DNA of 64,000 nt, taken from positions 1,157,001-1,221,000 of the forward strand of contig NZ_CP014335.1 of assembly GCF_001610955.1 (NCBI RefSeq), in the 5' to 3' direction. This document shows, piece by piece, positions 30,618-40,710 of the stretch; within the stretch, counting starts at the first letter, position 1; each line of letters opens with the position of its first letter. The stretch comes from Geobacillus thermoleovorans. Lineage in GTDB: Bacteria > Bacillota > Bacilli > Bacillales > Anoxybacillaceae. The position numbers and the translations under genes were made by a program. The notes under the pieces were generated by a model, which made no database searches, had not been told where the DNA came from, and saw only the letters and a program-made list of their open reading frames with translations.

Positions 30618-30647
30618 TTGTGTTTTTCAGCATCGATTCGTTATAAT
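30618..30647 (+). promoter_or_regulatory. sigma-A promoter of rnjB
   Basis: TTGTGT, 18 bp, TATAAT, located 51 nt before the TTG start. Confidence 0.65.
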
Positions 30648-30698
30648 AAAAGCAAGTGACTTTGAGCGGGTTAGCATCACAATTGGGAGGACGCAGCC

Positions 30699-32369
30699 TT
30701 GAAATCGAAAATAAAGCCGGTAGAGAAAATACGCATTTTTGCCCTTGGGGGAGTCGGAGAAATCGGCAAAAACATGTATGTTGTCGAATTGGACGAGGAC
30801 ATTTTTGTCATCGACGCCGGGGTGATGTTTCCGGAAGACGAAATGCTCGGCATCGACAAAGTGATCCCGGACATCACGTATTTGATTGAACGGCAGCATC
30901 GCATTCAGGCAATTTTTCTCACCCACGGGCACGAGGAGCATATGGGGGCGATCGCCTACGTGCTCAAGCAGCTGTCTGTGCCGGTATACGGAACGAAGCT
31001 GACGCTCGGGTTGGCGGAGGCGCTGTTAAAAGAACAAGGGGTGTCGGGCGCGAAGCTCAATGAAGTTCATCCGGATGCGGAGCTCGTGTTTGACAAGGCG
31101 AAAGTGACGTTTTTCCGCACGATCCACAGCATCCCCGATTCGATCGGCATCAGTCTGCATACATCGCAAGGTGCGATCGTGTACACGAGCGATTTTAAAT
31201 TTGACCAAACCCCGTACGGCAACAACCGCACCGACTTAGGGAAAATGGCGCAAATCGGCGAAGAAGGGGTGCTGTGTCTTTTGTCGGACAGCACAAACGC
31301 CGAACGCCCCGGCTACAGCGGCTCCGATACGGTAGTCGCCTATGAGATCGCTGACGTGATCGGCCATGCGAAAGGACGCGTGTTTGTTGCCTGCTACGCT
31401 TCCAACATCACCCGCATCCAGCAAGTGCTGTACGCCGCCCACCAATCCGGGCGTAAAGTGGCAGTCATCGGCAAAACGCTGCATAAAGTAATGGACATCG
31501 CCGTGCGCCTTGGCTATTTGCATGTTCCAGACAAGGTGACGATTTCTGCGCACGATATCGATCGCTACAATGACCGCGAGCTCGTCATTTTGACAACCGG
31601 CGGGCATGGCGAGCCGATGAGCGCGCTTTGGCGCATGGCGCGTCAAGCGAACAAACAAGTGAACATCAAAGAAGGGGATACCGTCATCGTCGCCGCATCC
31701 GTCATGCCGGGCTATGAGCTTGGGTTCGCGAAAACGATCGACGCCTTGTATCGGGCCGGCGCCAACGTGATTTACCGCGACCGGCAAGTGCACGTATCTG
31801 GGCACGGTTGCCAAGAAGAATTAAAGTTGATGCTCAATTTAATGAAGCCAAAATACTTTATTCCGGTGCATGGGGAATATCGGATGCAAAAAGCGCACGC
31901 CCGGTTGGCGAAGGCGGTCGGCATCTCGGAGGAGCGGACGTTTTTAATCGACAAAGGCGAAGTGATCGAGTTCCGCGGCGGTGCCGCCCGCCCTGGCGGC
32001 AAAGTGCCGTACGGCAATATTTTAATTGATGGCCTCGGCATTGGCGATGTCGGCAACATTGTGTTGCGTGACCGCCGCTTATTGTCCCAGGACGGCATTT
32101 TGATCGCCGTCGTCACGCTGAATAAAGAAGCGAAAACGATCGCCGCCGGCCCGGAAATCATTTCGCGGGGGTTCGTCTACATGCGCGAGTCTGAGACACT
32201 GCTTGAGGAAGCAGAGAAAATGGTGGCGGCAATCATCGAGCGCTGCCTTGAATCGTACATGCTTGAATGGTCGTCGTTGAAAGCGAACATCCGTGAAGCG
32301 TTAAGCCAGTTTTTATTTGAAAAAACGAAGCGCAGACCAATGATTTTGCCTATTATTATGGAAGTATAA
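30699..32369 (+). CDS. rnjB: Ribonuclease J2
   Basis: Metallo-beta-lactamase/beta-CASP ribonuclease that partners RNase J1 in mRNA decay and rRNA maturation. 556 residues from a TTG 8 nt after GGGAGG. The zinc motif reads HGHEEH (about 76-81); active RNase J1 has HGHEDH and B. subtilis J2 has HGHDEN, so this copy keeps all histidines but has Glu for Asp. [19 protein letters not shown] and [14 protein letters not shown] are conserved. A terminator follows. Confidence 0.94.
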   Translation: MKSKIKPVEKIRIFALGGVGEIGKNMYVVELDEDIFVIDAGVMFPEDEMLGIDKVIPDITYLIERQHRIQAIFLTHGHEEHMGAIAYVLKQLSVPVYGTKLTLGLAEALLKEQGVSGAKLNEVHPDAELVFDKAKVTFFRTIHSIPDSIGISLHTSQGAIVYTSDFKFDQTPYGNNRTDLGKMAQIGEEGVLCLLSDSTNAERPGYSGSDTVVAYEIADVIGHAKGRVFVACYASNITRIQQVLYAAHQSGRKVAVIGKTLHKVMDIAVRLGYLHVPDKVTISAHDIDRYNDRELVILTTGGHGEPMSALWRMARQANKQVNIKEGDTVIVAASVMPGYELGFAKTIDALYRAGANVIYRDRQVHVSGHGCQEELKLMLNLMKPKYFIPVHGEYRMQKAHARLAKAVGISEERTFLIDKGEVIEFRGGAARPGGKVPYGNILIDGLGIGDVGNIVLRDRRLLSQDGILIAVVTLNKEAKTIAAGPEIISRGFVYMRESETLLEEAEKMVAAIIERCLESYMLEWSSLKANIREALSQFLFEKTKRRPMILPIIMEV

Positions 32370-32394
32370 TGCAATCATGCTCAAAGTCAACTGG

Positions 32395-32438
32395 AAAATG
32401 CCGGGAACGGTCAGCCGTTGCCGGCATTTTTCTTTTTT
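32395..32438 (+). terminator. terminator after rnjB
   Basis: AAAATGCCGG / CCGGCATTTT outer stem with an inner AACGG/CCGTT stem, followed by TCTTTTTT. Confidence 0.92.
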
Positions 32439-32488
32439 CTTTCGGCCATACTAAGCGTATGATCGACAAGAAAGGAGACGAGAAATGG

Positions 32489-33229
32489 ATGGAGAAGGAA
32501 CGTTATTTTCAAGCGGAAACCGAGGGCGAACAGCCGGAAACAAAGGCCGAGGAAGCGACTGCGGCCATCACCCAGCTTGGGCAGACGAACGTCCCGCAAA
32601 TGGATCCCGATACGAACATTCATTGTTTGACGATCGTCGGACAGATTGAAGGGCATATTCAGCTGCCTCCGCAAAATAAGGCGACGAAATACGAGCACGT
32701 CATTCCACAGATTGTGGCCATCGAGCAAAACTCGAAAATTGAAGGGCTGCTCGTCATTTTAAATACGGTCGGCGGTGATGTGGAAGCAGGGCTCGCCATT
32801 GCCGAAATGCTCGCCTCGCTCTCGAAACCGACTGTTTCCGTTGTGCTTGGCGGCGGCCATTCGATCGGCGTGCCGATCGCTGTGTCGTGCAACTATTCGT
32901 TCATCACCGAGACGGCGACGATGACGATTCATCCGATCCGTTTGACGGGGCTTGTCATCGGCGTGCCGCAGACGTTTGAGTACTTGGATAAAATGCAGGA
33001 GCGCGTCGTCCGCTTCGTGACGAAACATTCGAAGATCAGCGAGGAAAAGTTTAAAGAGCTCATGTTTTCCAAAGGCAATTTGACGCGCGACATCGGCACG
33101 AACGTCGTTGGGCCTGACGCCGTCCGGTACGGGCTCATCGATGAAGTCGGGGGCGTGTCCCAAGCGATGGCGAAGCTGCGCGAGCTGATCGCGATGAGGA
33201 AAAACGGGGAAGGGAAGATGATCCAATGA
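32489..33229 (+). CDS. tepA: ClpP-like protease TepA
   Basis: ClpP/crotonase-fold protein associated in B. subtilis with protein translocation and with degradation of spore SASP-type proteins. 246 residues from the ATG downstream of AAAGGAGA; the long open frame before it has no ribosome site. [16 protein letters not shown] precedes [13 protein letters not shown] with the nucleophile Ser at about 125. No signal peptide, so cytoplasmic. Overlaps ylzJ by 4 nt. Confidence 0.93.
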   Translation: MEKERYFQAETEGEQPETKAEEATAAITQLGQTNVPQMDPDTNIHCLTIVGQIEGHIQLPPQNKATKYEHVIPQIVAIEQNSKIEGLLVILNTVGGDVEAGLAIAEMLASLSKPTVSVVLGGGHSIGVPIAVSCNYSFITETATMTIHPIRLTGLVIGVPQTFEYLDKMQERVVRFVTKHSKISEEKFKELMFSKGNLTRDIGTNVVGPDAVRYGLIDEVGGVSQAMAKLRELIAMRKNGEGKMIQ

Positions 33230-33450
33230 TTTTGTATACGATCATGCCCGAACATTTGATTTTTCCGGTCGATGCCGCTGTTTATGAGAAGCGGAAAATG
33301 GTGTATTACGATGGCATTCCGTTTCTCGTCCAATCTGTAGAAACGGGAGAATATGAAATCGTGCAAAACTTAAGCACGAATCCGTTCCATTTTTTAAACG
33401 CCAAATATGCGCCTGGGGCGAGATTTCCGGCTTCTGCGGCAACATCGTAA
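33226..33450 (+). CDS. ylzJ: YlzJ-like family protein
   Basis: 74 residues, conserved small protein between tepA and spo[18 protein letters not shown] and [10 protein letters not shown] are the recognisable parts. Coupled to tepA by ATGA overlap. No known function. Confidence 0.85.
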   Translation: MILYTIMPEHLIFPVDAAVYEKRKMVYYDGIPFLVQSVETGEYEIVQNLSTNPFHFLNAKYAPGARFPASAATS

Positions 33451-33469
33451 TGAATTGTTCAGCCGTTCA

Positions 33470-33478
33470 TGATATAAT
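33470..33478 (+). promoter_or_regulatory. extended -10 promoter upstream of spoIIIE
   Basis: TGATATAAT, a perfect extended -10; the -35 region is poor. Predicted start near 33484, so the next terminator (33492-33521) would lie within the first 40 nt of the transcript. Confidence 0.5.
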
Positions 33479-33491
33479 AGTAAACAAACGG

Positions 33492-33521
33492 AAAAAAGCA
33501 GCCATTGTTGGCTGCTTTTTT
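33492..33521 (+). terminator. terminator between ylzJ and spoIIIE
   Basis: 12-bp perfect stem AAAAAAGCAGCC / GGCTGCTTTTTT with a 6-nt loop. Confidence 0.9.
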
Positions 33522-33558
33522 CCGGCTTGCCAATTCATTCATGCTGGAGTGAACGATC

Positions 33559-35889
33559 ATGGCGAAACGAAAGCGAAGAAGAAAAGGGAAGCCGTCAAAA
33601 ACACAGCCATGGACGGAAACAATCCGCTTTGAATTGATCGGACTTGGCTTGCTCGCGGTCGCTGTCGTTGCGATGGCCCGCCTCGGGCTTGTCGGGGAGA
33701 CGCTCGTGCTTGTGGGTCGCTTTTTTTTCGGCGAATGGTACATGCTATTAGTAGGCGGACTTTTCCTATTATCGCTCATCGTCATGTGGCGGCGGGAGTG
33801 GCCGTCATGGACGGGCCGCCCGTTTGTCGGCGCTTCGTCCATCGCCGCGGCGCTTCTGCTTTTGAGCCATGACAAGCTGTTTGAACTCATGTCGCGGCGC
33901 GGCGAGCTTGATCCGAGCATCATTCGGACGACGTGGGGGCTGTTTTGGAACGAAGCAAGCGGCAAGGCGGCCGATGTGGATTTAGGGGGCGGAATGGTCG
34001 GCGCCCTGTTATTTGCCGCCAGCTACCAGCTGTTCGATTCGCCCGGGACGAAATGGATTTGTTTCCTTCTGTTCATCGTCGGCTTTGTCGTGCTGACCGG
34101 GAAATCGCTGCGCGAGACGGCCGGCAAATGGGTTGCTTTTGCCGCAGCGTTTGTGCGAAAAGAATGGTTGGCGTTTGTCGAAGATATAAAGCAATGGCGG
34201 GCGGGGAGGAAGCGCAAGGAAAGCGGCGGCCGAAGCCGACGCTCGCGGCGGGCGGCCGCAAAGCGGGAAGACGAGCCGGCTGAAGCAAGCAGCGTCGAGC
34301 CGGATGAGGAACTGCTTTCCCCGCCGCCGATCATTTCCGATTTTGCCGCGGTCCGGTCGGCCGCTGAGCCGGAAGAAGAGAAGAATCCACTGGTGGAAGG
34401 CGACAGTGGGGGGGAGGAGGACAAACCGGCGCCGCCGCTTGCGTTTTCCGAGCATGAAAACACCAATTACGACCTGCCGCCGCTTGATTTGCTTCGCCTG
34501 CCGAAGCCGGCCGGGCAATCGGCCGATCATGCGAACATTTACGCCAACGCGCGAAAACTGGAGAAAACGTTCCAAAGCTTCGGCGTCAAGGCGAAAGTGA
34601 CGCAAGTGCACCTCGGTCCGGCGGTGACGAAATATGAAGTGTATCCGGACGTCGGGGTGAAAGTGAGCAAAATTGTCAGTTTAAGCGACGATTTGGCGCT
34701 CGCTTTGGCGGCGAAAGACATCCGCATTGAAGCACCGATCCCCGGCAAGTCCGCGATCGGCATCGAAGTGCCAAATGAAGAGATCGCCACTGTTTCGCTG
34801 CGCGAAGTGCTGGAAGCCATTGAGCATACACGGGACAAGGCGAAGCTTTTGATTCCGCTTGGGCGCGACATCTCCGGTGAAGTCGTCGCTGCGGAACTAA
34901 ACAAAATGCCGCATTTGTTGATCGCCGGCGCGACCGGCAGCGGCAAAAGCGTCTGCATCAACGGCATTATCGTCAGCCTGCTCATGCGCACGAAGCCGCA
35001 TGAGGTGAAGCTGATGATGATCGATCCGAAAATGGTGGAGTTAAGTGTGTACAACGGTGTTCCTCATTTGTTGACACCGGTCGTCACCGACGCGAAAAAA
35101 GCGGCCCAGGCGCTGAAAAAAGTCGTCCAAGAAATGGAGCGGCGCTACGAGCTGTTCTCGCATACCGGCACGCGCAACATTGAAGGATATAACGAGCATA
35201 TCCGCCACCATAACGAAACGGCGTCGGAACAGCAGCCGCTTTTGCCATACATCGTCGTGATCATCGACGAATTGGCCGACTTGATGATGGTGGCTTCCTC
35301 GGATGTGGAAGAGGCGATCACCCGTTTGGCGCAAATGGCGCGCGCCGCTGGCATCCATTTGATCATCGCCACCCAGCGCCCGTCGGTGGACGTCATCACC
35401 GGCGTCATCAAAGCGAACATTCCGTCGCGCATCGCCTTCAGTGTATCATCGCAAATCGACTCGCGCACCATTTTGGATATGGGCGGGGCGGAAAAACTGC
35501 TCGGCCGCGGCGATATGCTGTTTTTGCCGATGGGGGCCTCAAAACCAGTGCGCGTCCAAGGGGCGTTTGTCTCCGACCAAGAGGTGGAAGAAGTCGTTCG
35601 GTTTGTCATCGGACAGCAGCAGGCGCAATATTATGAGGAGATGTTCGTCGAAGACAGCGAACCCTCTTCCTCAGCCCTTGAAGACGAGTTGTACGATGAG
35701 GCGGTCCGTCTTGTCGTTGAAATGCAAAGCGCCTCCGTCTCGATGCTGCAACGCCGCTTCCGCATCGGTTACAATCGCGCCGCTCGGCTCATTGATGCCA
35801 TGGAGGAGCGCGGCGTCGTCGGCCCGTATGAAGGAAGCAAGCCGCGCGCCGTTCTTTGGTCGAAGGAAGATTTAAAAAAGACATCATAA
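33559..35889 (+). CDS. spoIIIE: DNA translocase FtsK/SpoIIIE
   Basis: Pumps the chromosome into the forespore through the septum. 776 residues: four membrane segments in the first 190, a charged linker (about 210-300, Arg/Ser then Glu/Pro rich), the alpha/beta motor with Walker A GATGSGKS at about 457 and Walker [13 protein letters not shown], and the C-terminal gamma winged helix that reads oriented DNA repeats ([15 protein letters not shown]). GGAGTGA precedes the ATG. Confidence 0.96.
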   Translation: MAKRKRRRKGKPSKTQPWTETIRFELIGLGLLAVAVVAMARLGLVGETLVLVGRFFFGEWYMLLVGGLFLLSLIVMWRREWPSWTGRPFVGASSIAAALLLLSHDKLFELMSRRGELDPSIIRTTWGLFWNEASGKAADVDLGGGMVGALLFAASYQLFDSPGTKWICFLLFIVGFVVLTGKSLRETAGKWVAFAAAFVRKEWLAFVEDIKQWRAGRKRKESGGRSRRSRRAAAKREDEPAEASSVEPDEELLSPPPIISDFAAVRSAAEPEEEKNPLVEGDSGGEEDKPAPPLAFSEHENTNYDLPPLDLLRLPKPAGQSADHANIYANARKLEKTFQSFGVKAKVTQVHLGPAVTKYEVYPDVGVKVSKIVSLSDDLALALAAKDIRIEAPIPGKSAIGIEVPNEEIATVSLREVLEAIEHTRDKAKLLIPLGRDISGEVVAAELNKMPHLLIAGATGSGKSVCINGIIVSLLMRTKPHEVKLMMIDPKMVELSVYNGVPHLLTPVVTDAKKAAQALKKVVQEMERRYELFSHTGTRNIEGYNEHIRHHNETASEQQPLLPYIVVIIDELADLMMVASSDVEEAITRLAQMARAAGIHLIIATQRPSVDVITGVIKANIPSRIAFSVSSQIDSRTILDMGGAEKLLGRGDMLFLPMGASKPVRVQGAFVSDQEVEEVVRFVIGQQQAQYYEEMFVEDSEPSSSALEDELYDEAVRLVVEMQSASVSMLQRRFRIGYNRAARLIDAMEERGVVGPYEGSKPRAVLWSKEDLKKTS

Positions 35890-35899
35890 ATGGGAAAAA

Positions 35900-35922
35900 G
35901 GGCGGGCGAAAAAAGCCTGCCC
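35900..35922 (+). terminator. weak hairpin after spoIIIE
   Basis: 8-bp stem GGGCGGGC / GCCTGCCC (one G-T pair) with loop GAAAAAA, but no T tract. Confidence 0.4.
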
Positions 35923-35995
35923 GCTCAATCATACATCTTATTGGAAGCGTTGCCAATCCTATTTCTTTTTCTTCGACAAAATTTGATATCACCTA

Positions 35996-36024
35996 TTTAT
36001 TTGCCCAGTAAAAAATGATATAGT
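35996..36024 (+). promoter_or_regulatory. extended -10 promoter of the GntR gene
   Basis: TTTATT, 17 bp, TATAGT with TGA directly before it (TGATATAGT). Confidence 0.5.
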
Positions 36025-36054
36025 AATCTCAAAAAGGTTATATGTCTAATGTCA

Positions 36055-36067
36055 GAGGTCTGATCTC
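36055..36067 (+). promoter_or_regulatory. candidate operator of the GntR regulator
   Basis: GAGGTCTGATCTC is an imperfect 13-bp palindrome just downstream of the predicted start point. A related GTCTAAT lies at 36044-36050. The position fits autoregulation; the assignment is inference. Confidence 0.3.
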
Positions 36068-36098
36068 AACGGAAATGCGTAACACGGAGGACGTTGTC

Positions 36099-36830
36099 AT
36101 GTCAATCAAATCAGACAGCCGCCACCTTTACTTGCAAGTGATTGATCGCATCAAGCGCGATATTGAAACGGGAGTGTACAAAGAAAAGCAAAAACTGCCG
36201 TCCGAGTTTGAACTCGCCAAACAGCTTGGCGTCAGCCGGGCGACATTGAGGGAAGCGCTGCGGGTGCTGGAAGAAGAAAACATTATCATCCGCCGCCACG
36301 GCGTCGGAACGTTTGTCAACGCCCGTCCGCTGTTTACGTCCGGCATCGAGCAGCTCTCAAGCGTCACGGATATGATTCGTCAAGCGGGGCGCAAGCCAGG
36401 AACGATTTTTTTGTCTTCCTCCATCCAACAGCCGACGGAAGACGATATGCGCCGCTTCCAATGCCGGCCGGACGAGAATTTGTTGCTCATCGAGCGGGTG
36501 CGCACCGCCGATGGGGAGCCGGTCGTTTATTGCTTGGATAAAATTTTATGCAAATATTTGCCAAAGGGCATCTCCTATGAACAGGAGTCGCTGTTTGAAA
36601 ACTTGCACAACCAAACGCATCGTGATATCGCCTATGCGGTCGCGCGCATCGTGCCGCTCGGCTATCATGAAAAAGTGTCGCCGATTTTGCAATGCGACCC
36701 GGAAACGGCGCTGCTTGTGCTCAAGCAAATGCATTTCGATAAAAACGATGAGCCGATTTTTTATTCCGTCAACTACTTCCGCTCCGACAAGTTCAGCTTC
36801 CATGTCATGCGGAAGCGGTTCAGCTTTTAA
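36099..36830 (+). CDS. ymfC: GntR/HutC-family transcriptional regulator (YmfC-like)
   Basis: 243 residues from the ATG 8 nt after GGAGG; the open frame reaches back to 36042 but lacks a ribosome site there. N-terminal winged helix ([26 protein letters not shown] in outline, then RRHGVGTFV). C-terminal UTRA ligand-binding domain from about 90. It lies directly before the nucleoside importer genes, so it may control them, but in B. subtilis the homologue sits beside unrelated transport genes and its ligand is unknown. Confidence 0.9.
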   Translation: MSIKSDSRHLYLQVIDRIKRDIETGVYKEKQKLPSEFELAKQLGVSRATLREALRVLEEENIIIRRHGVGTFVNARPLFTSGIEQLSSVTDMIRQAGRKPGTIFLSSSIQQPTEDDMRRFQCRPDENLLLIERVRTADGEPVVYCLDKILCKYLPKGISYEQESLFENLHNQTHRDIAYAVARIVPLGYHEKVSPILQCDPETALLVLKQMHFDKNDEPIFYSVNYFRSDKFSFHVMRKRFSF

Positions 36831-36870
36831 GGGGGGTGAAAATGGGTACATAGAAAGAGAGCGGAAGCTT

Positions 36871-36876
36871 TATACT
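36871..36876 (+). promoter_or_regulatory. possible -10 box of nup operon
   Basis: TATACT 43 nt before the nupN start, after a short A-rich stretch; no good -35. An AATTTTCA half-site like part of a CodY box occurs at 36893-36900, too little to claim regulation. Confidence 0.35.
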
Positions 36877-36918
36877 AACTAATTAAAGAACAAATTTTCA
36901 AGCCAGGGGGTAGTGAAT

Positions 36919-38010
36919 GTGAAAAAGCGAATCGGATTGGTGTTGTCCGTCCTGTTTGCCGCCGGCACGCTGCTTAGCGCCTGCGGACAAGCCGGCAACA
37001 ATGCGGGAGGCGGCAATCAGAAAGATACGTTCAGTGTCGCCATGGTCACCGATGTCGGCGGCATTGACGACAAATCGTTCAACCAGTCGGCTTGGGAAGG
37101 GCTGCAAAAGTTCGGCAAAGACAACGGGCTTGAAAAAGGCCGCGGCGGCTACGACTACTTGCAGTCATCGAGCGACGCTGACTATGCCACGAACTTAAAC
37201 AAGCTTGTGCGCAGCGACTTTGACTTGATTTTCGGCATCGGGTATTTGATGGGCGACGCGGTGAAAGAAGTCGCTAAGCAAAACCCGAAAAAACATTTCG
37301 CCATCGTCGACACTGTTGTTGACGAGCCAAATGTCGCCAGCATCACGTTCAAGGAGCATGAAGGCTCGTTCCTTGTCGGTGTTGTCGCCGGGCTAATGAC
37401 GAAAACGAATAAAATCGGCTTTGTCGGTGGGATGGAGATTCCGTTGATCGAAAAATTCGAAAGCGGATTCCGCGCCGGCGTGAAAGCGGTCAATCCGAAG
37501 GCGACTGTGGAAGTGCAATACGCCGGGGCGTTCGACCAAGCGGATAAAGGGAAAGCGATCGCCTCGAGCATGTACGCATCTGGCATCGACATCATCTACC
37601 ATGCAGCGGGCGCGACTGGGAACGGCGTCTTCTCGGAAGCGAAAGATTTGAAGAAGAAAGATCCGAACCGCGAAATTTGGGTCATCGGTGTTGACAAAGA
37701 CCAAGCGCCGGAGGGAGAAGTGAAAGTCGGCGGCAAAACGTACAACGTAACGCTCACTTCGATGGTGAAACGCGTCGATGTCGCTGTCTATGACACGGCG
37801 AAACGGGCGAAAGAGGGCGACTTCCCGGGCGGCAAAACGATTGAGTACGGGTTGCCGGAAAATGGGGTTGGCATTGCCCCGACGCAAGACAACATTCCGG
37901 AGAACGTGTTAAAAACAGTTGACGAATGGAAGCAAAAAATCATCAAAGGCGAAGTGAAAGTTCCAACAAACCGGAAAGAGTACGAGCAATTCGCTGCGAC
38001 GATCAAGTGA
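36919..38010 (+). CDS. nupN: BMP-family nucleoside-binding lipoprotein
   Basis: Substrate-binding protein of an ABC importer; the B. subtilis counterpart (YufN/NupN) serves guanosine uptake. 363 residues from the GTG 8 nt after AGGGGG. Lipoprotein signal with lipobox LLSAC (Cys at about 22), then a BMP domain ([19 protein letters not shown] is diagnostic; nucleoside-contact Asp/Phe segments follow). Two hairpins downstream would raise its mRNA level over the ABC genes. Confidence 0.92.
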   Translation: MKKRIGLVLSVLFAAGTLLSACGQAGNNAGGGNQKDTFSVAMVTDVGGIDDKSFNQSAWEGLQKFGKDNGLEKGRGGYDYLQSSSDADYATNLNKLVRSDFDLIFGIGYLMGDAVKEVAKQNPKKHFAIVDTVVDEPNVASITFKEHEGSFLVGVVAGLMTKTNKIGFVGGMEIPLIEKFESGFRAGVKAVNPKATVEVQYAGAFDQADKGKAIASSMYASGIDIIYHAAGATGNGVFSEAKDLKKKDPNREIWVIGVDKDQAPEGEVKVGGKTYNVTLTSMVKRVDVAVYDTAKRAKEGDFPGGKTIEYGLPENGVGIAPTQDNIPENVLKTVDEWKQKIIKGEVKVPTNRKEYEQFAATIK

Positions 38011-38021
38011 CGAACAACGGC

Positions 38022-38054
38022 GAAGAAGGCTAGTGCGCGCCGCTAGCCTTCTTC
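38022..38054 (+). terminator. first hairpin after nupN
   Basis: 12-bp perfect stem GAAGAAGGCTAG / CTAGCCTTCTTC with a 9-nt loop; only a partial T tract. May act as a 3' stabiliser of nupN mRNA or partial terminator. Confidence 0.6.
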
Positions 38055-38062
38055 AAAATCAT

Positions 38063-38106
38063 AAAATGAAGGGCGGCTGTTTCGCTGTCGCCTTTCATTT
38101 TGTGAT
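38063..38106 (+). terminator. second hairpin after nupN
   Basis: 13-bp stem AAAATGAAGGGCG / CGCCTTTCATTTT (one G-T pair), followed by TTTTGTGATTTT. Attenuates expression of nupOPQ. Confidence 0.75.
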
Positions 38107-38137
38107 TTTGACCTTGCTTGAGTAAGGAGTGAATCGC

Positions 38138-39664
38138 TTGGAATACGTGATTGAAATGCTCAATATCCGCAAGGTGTTTGGCACGTTTGTCGCCAATGAC
38201 AACATTACGCTGCAAGTGAAAAAGGGGGAGATACACGCTCTGCTTGGCGAAAACGGGGCCGGCAAATCGACGCTCATGAACGTGCTGTTCGGTTTATACC
38301 AGCCGGACGGCGGCGAAATCCGCGTCAAAGGAAAGCCGGTGCGCATTACCGACCCGAACGTCGCCAATGATCTTGGCATCGGCATGGTGCATCAGCACTT
38401 TATGCTCGTCGATACGTTCACGGTGACGGAAAACATCATTTTAGGCAGCGAACCGACGCGGGCCGGAACGATCGATATGAAGCGGGCGGAGCGGGAAGTG
38501 CGCGAATTGTCGGAACGATATGGACTCGCGGTCGATCCGACAGCGAAGATCGCCGACATTTCCGTCGGCATGCAGCAGCGCGTGGAAATTTTAAAGACGC
38601 TTTACCGCGGCGCCGATATTTTGATTTTTGACGAACCGACAGCGGTGTTGACGCCGCAGGAAATTCGCGAGCTCATGCAAATTATGCGCACGCTCGTCCG
38701 CGAAGGAAAATCCATCATTTTAATTACGCACAAACTCAAAGAAATTATGGAAGTGTGCGACCGCGTCACCGTCATCCGCCGCGGCAAAGGAATTGCGACG
38801 CTCAATGTGGCGGAGACGAATCCGAACGAACTGGCGGCGCTCATGGTCGGCCGCGAGGTGCAGTTTACGACCGCTAAGAAACCGGCTGAGCCGGGAAAAC
38901 CGGTGTTGGAAATTAAAGACTTAGTCGTCAAGGACGCGCGCGGGATCAAAGCGGTCAACGGTTTGAACTTGACGGTGCACGCCGGCGAGATCGTCGGCAT
39001 TGCTGGAGTCGACGGCAACGGCCAGACCGAGCTCATTGAAGCCATAACCGGCTTGATCAAAGCTGAATCAGGGACAATCCGCCTCAACGGCCGAGACATT
39101 ACGAATTTGCCGCCGCGTAAAATCATCGAAGCCGGCGTCGGCCATATTCCGCAAGATCGGCATAAGCACGGGCTTGTCCTTGACTTTCCGATCGGCGAAA
39201 ACATGGTGCTGCAAACGTACTATCAGCCGCCGTACTCGAAACGGGGTCTGTTGAATTTTCAAGCCATTTACGAAAAAGCGCGCCAGCTCATCCGCGAATT
39301 TGACGTGCGCACGCCGGATGAATATACGAAGGCGCGGGCGCTATCGGGCGGAAACCAGCAAAAAGCGATCATCGGCCGTGAAGTCGACCGCGACCCGGAC
39401 TTGTTGATCGCCGCCCAGCCGACGAGGGGGCTTGATGTTGGAGCGATCGAATTTATTCATAAGCGGCTCATTGAACAGCGAGACCGCGGGAAAGCGGTGC
39501 TGCTCGTCTCGTTTGAGCTTGACGAAGTGATGAACGTCAGCGACCGGATCGCTGTCATTTATGAAGGAAACATCGTCGCCATCGTTGATCCGAAAGAAAC
39601 AACCGAACAGGAGCTCGGGCTGTTGATGGCTGGAAGCAAACGGAAGGAAGCAGGTGTGTCGTGA
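38138..39664 (+). CDS. nupO: Nucleoside ABC transporter, duplicated ATPase
   Basis: 508 residues from a TTG 8 nt after AAGGAG (an in-frame GTG at 38129 overlaps that site). Two fused ABC domains: the first has GENGAGKST and ISVGMQQR, the second GVDGNGQTE and ALSGGNQQKAIIGRE. The second signature and Walker A deviate as in other sugar/nucleoside importers of this class. Close to YufO of B. subtilis. Overlaps nupP by 1 nt. Confidence 0.94.
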   Translation: MEYVIEMLNIRKVFGTFVANDNITLQVKKGEIHALLGENGAGKSTLMNVLFGLYQPDGGEIRVKGKPVRITDPNVANDLGIGMVHQHFMLVDTFTVTENIILGSEPTRAGTIDMKRAEREVRELSERYGLAVDPTAKIADISVGMQQRVEILKTLYRGADILIFDEPTAVLTPQEIRELMQIMRTLVREGKSIILITHKLKEIMEVCDRVTVIRRGKGIATLNVAETNPNELAALMVGREVQFTTAKKPAEPGKPVLEIKDLVVKDARGIKAVNGLNLTVHAGEIVGIAGVDGNGQTELIEAITGLIKAESGTIRLNGRDITNLPPRKIIEAGVGHIPQDRHKHGLVLDFPIGENMVLQTYYQPPYSKRGLLNFQAIYEKARQLIREFDVRTPDEYTKARALSGGNQQKAIIGREVDRDPDLLIAAQPTRGLDVGAIEFIHKRLIEQRDRGKAVLLVSFELDEVMNVSDRIAVIYEGNIVAIVDPKETTEQELGLLMAGSKRKEAGVS

Positions 39665-40710
39665 TGAAGTCGAATCGTCTCCAGCAATTTTTGATACCAT
39701 TGTTGGCCGTTCTTCTTGGCATGATCGCCGGTTCGATCGTGATGCTTGCAAGCGGCTACAACCCGATCGCCGGCTTTGGCGCTCTCGTGTACGGGGCGTT
39801 TGGCGATACGTACTATATCGGCGAAACGATCCGCCAGACGACGCCATACATTTTAACGGGCTTGGCGGTGGCGTTTGCCTTTCGCACCGGCTTGTTTAAC
39901 ATCGGGGTTGAAGGGCAGCTGATCGTCGGCTGGCTCGCTGCCGTCTGGGTCGGGGTGTCCTTTGATTTGCCCAAAATCATCCATTTGCCGCTTGCCTTGT
40001 TGGCCGCCGCGTTGGCCGGGGCGCTATGGGGCTTGATTCCGGGTGTGCTGAAGGCGTATTTAAAAGTGCACGAAGTCATTATTACGATCATGATGAACTA
40101 TATTGCTTTGCATGTAACGAACGCCATCATCCGTTCCGTTTTGTCTGATGAGGGATTTAAATCAAAGCCGGTGAAAGAAAGCGCATCGCTTCACTCCGAC
40201 TTTTTTGATGCCATTACGCATCATTCCACCATGCATTACGGCATTTTCATCGCTGTCGCCGCCGCATTTGTCATGTGGTTTTTGCTTGAGCGGACGACGA
40301 AAGGGTTTGAGCTGCGGGCGGTCGGTTTCAATCAGCATGCGTCACAGTACGCGGGCATGAATGTGCGCGCCAACATCATTTTAGCGATGGTCATCTCCGG
40401 CGCTTTTGCCGGCGTCGCCGGGGCGATGGAGGGGCTTGGCACATTTGGAAACATCTCGACGAAAGCCGGCTTTACCGGCCTTGGATTTGATGGCATCGCG
40501 GTTGCCTTGATCGGAGGAAACAACGCGTTTGGCATTTTGCTCTCCGCCTTGTTGTTTGGCGCCTTAAAAGTCGGGGCGTTGGAAATGCCGTCAAGCGCCG
40601 GCGTGCCGACCGAACTCGTCGATATTATTATCGCGCTCATCATTTTCTTTGTTGCATCCAGCTACATGATCCGCTGGCTGTTATCTCGTTGGCAAAAGGG
40701 GGCGGAGTAA
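39664..40710 (+). CDS. nupP: Nucleoside ABC transporter permease 1
   Basis: 348 residues, about nine membrane segments, BPD_transp_2 (branched-chain amino-acid/ribose type) permease. GLFNIGVEGQLIVGWLAAV is the family motif near residue 80. The start ATG overlaps the nupO stop (TGATG); a GTG one codon upstream is possible. Followed immediately by nupQ. Confidence 0.92.
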   Translation: MKSNRLQQFLIPLLAVLLGMIAGSIVMLASGYNPIAGFGALVYGAFGDTYYIGETIRQTTPYILTGLAVAFAFRTGLFNIGVEGQLIVGWLAAVWVGVSFDLPKIIHLPLALLAAALAGALWGLIPGVLKAYLKVHEVIITIMMNYIALHVTNAIIRSVLSDEGFKSKPVKESASLHSDFFDAITHHSTMHYGIFIAVAAAFVMWFLLERTTKGFELRAVGFNQHASQYAGMNVRANIILAMVISGAFAGVAGAMEGLGTFGNISTKAGFTGLGFDGIAVALIGGNNAFGILLSALLFGALKVGALEMPSSAGVPTELVDIIIALIIFFVASSYMIRWLLSRWQKGAE

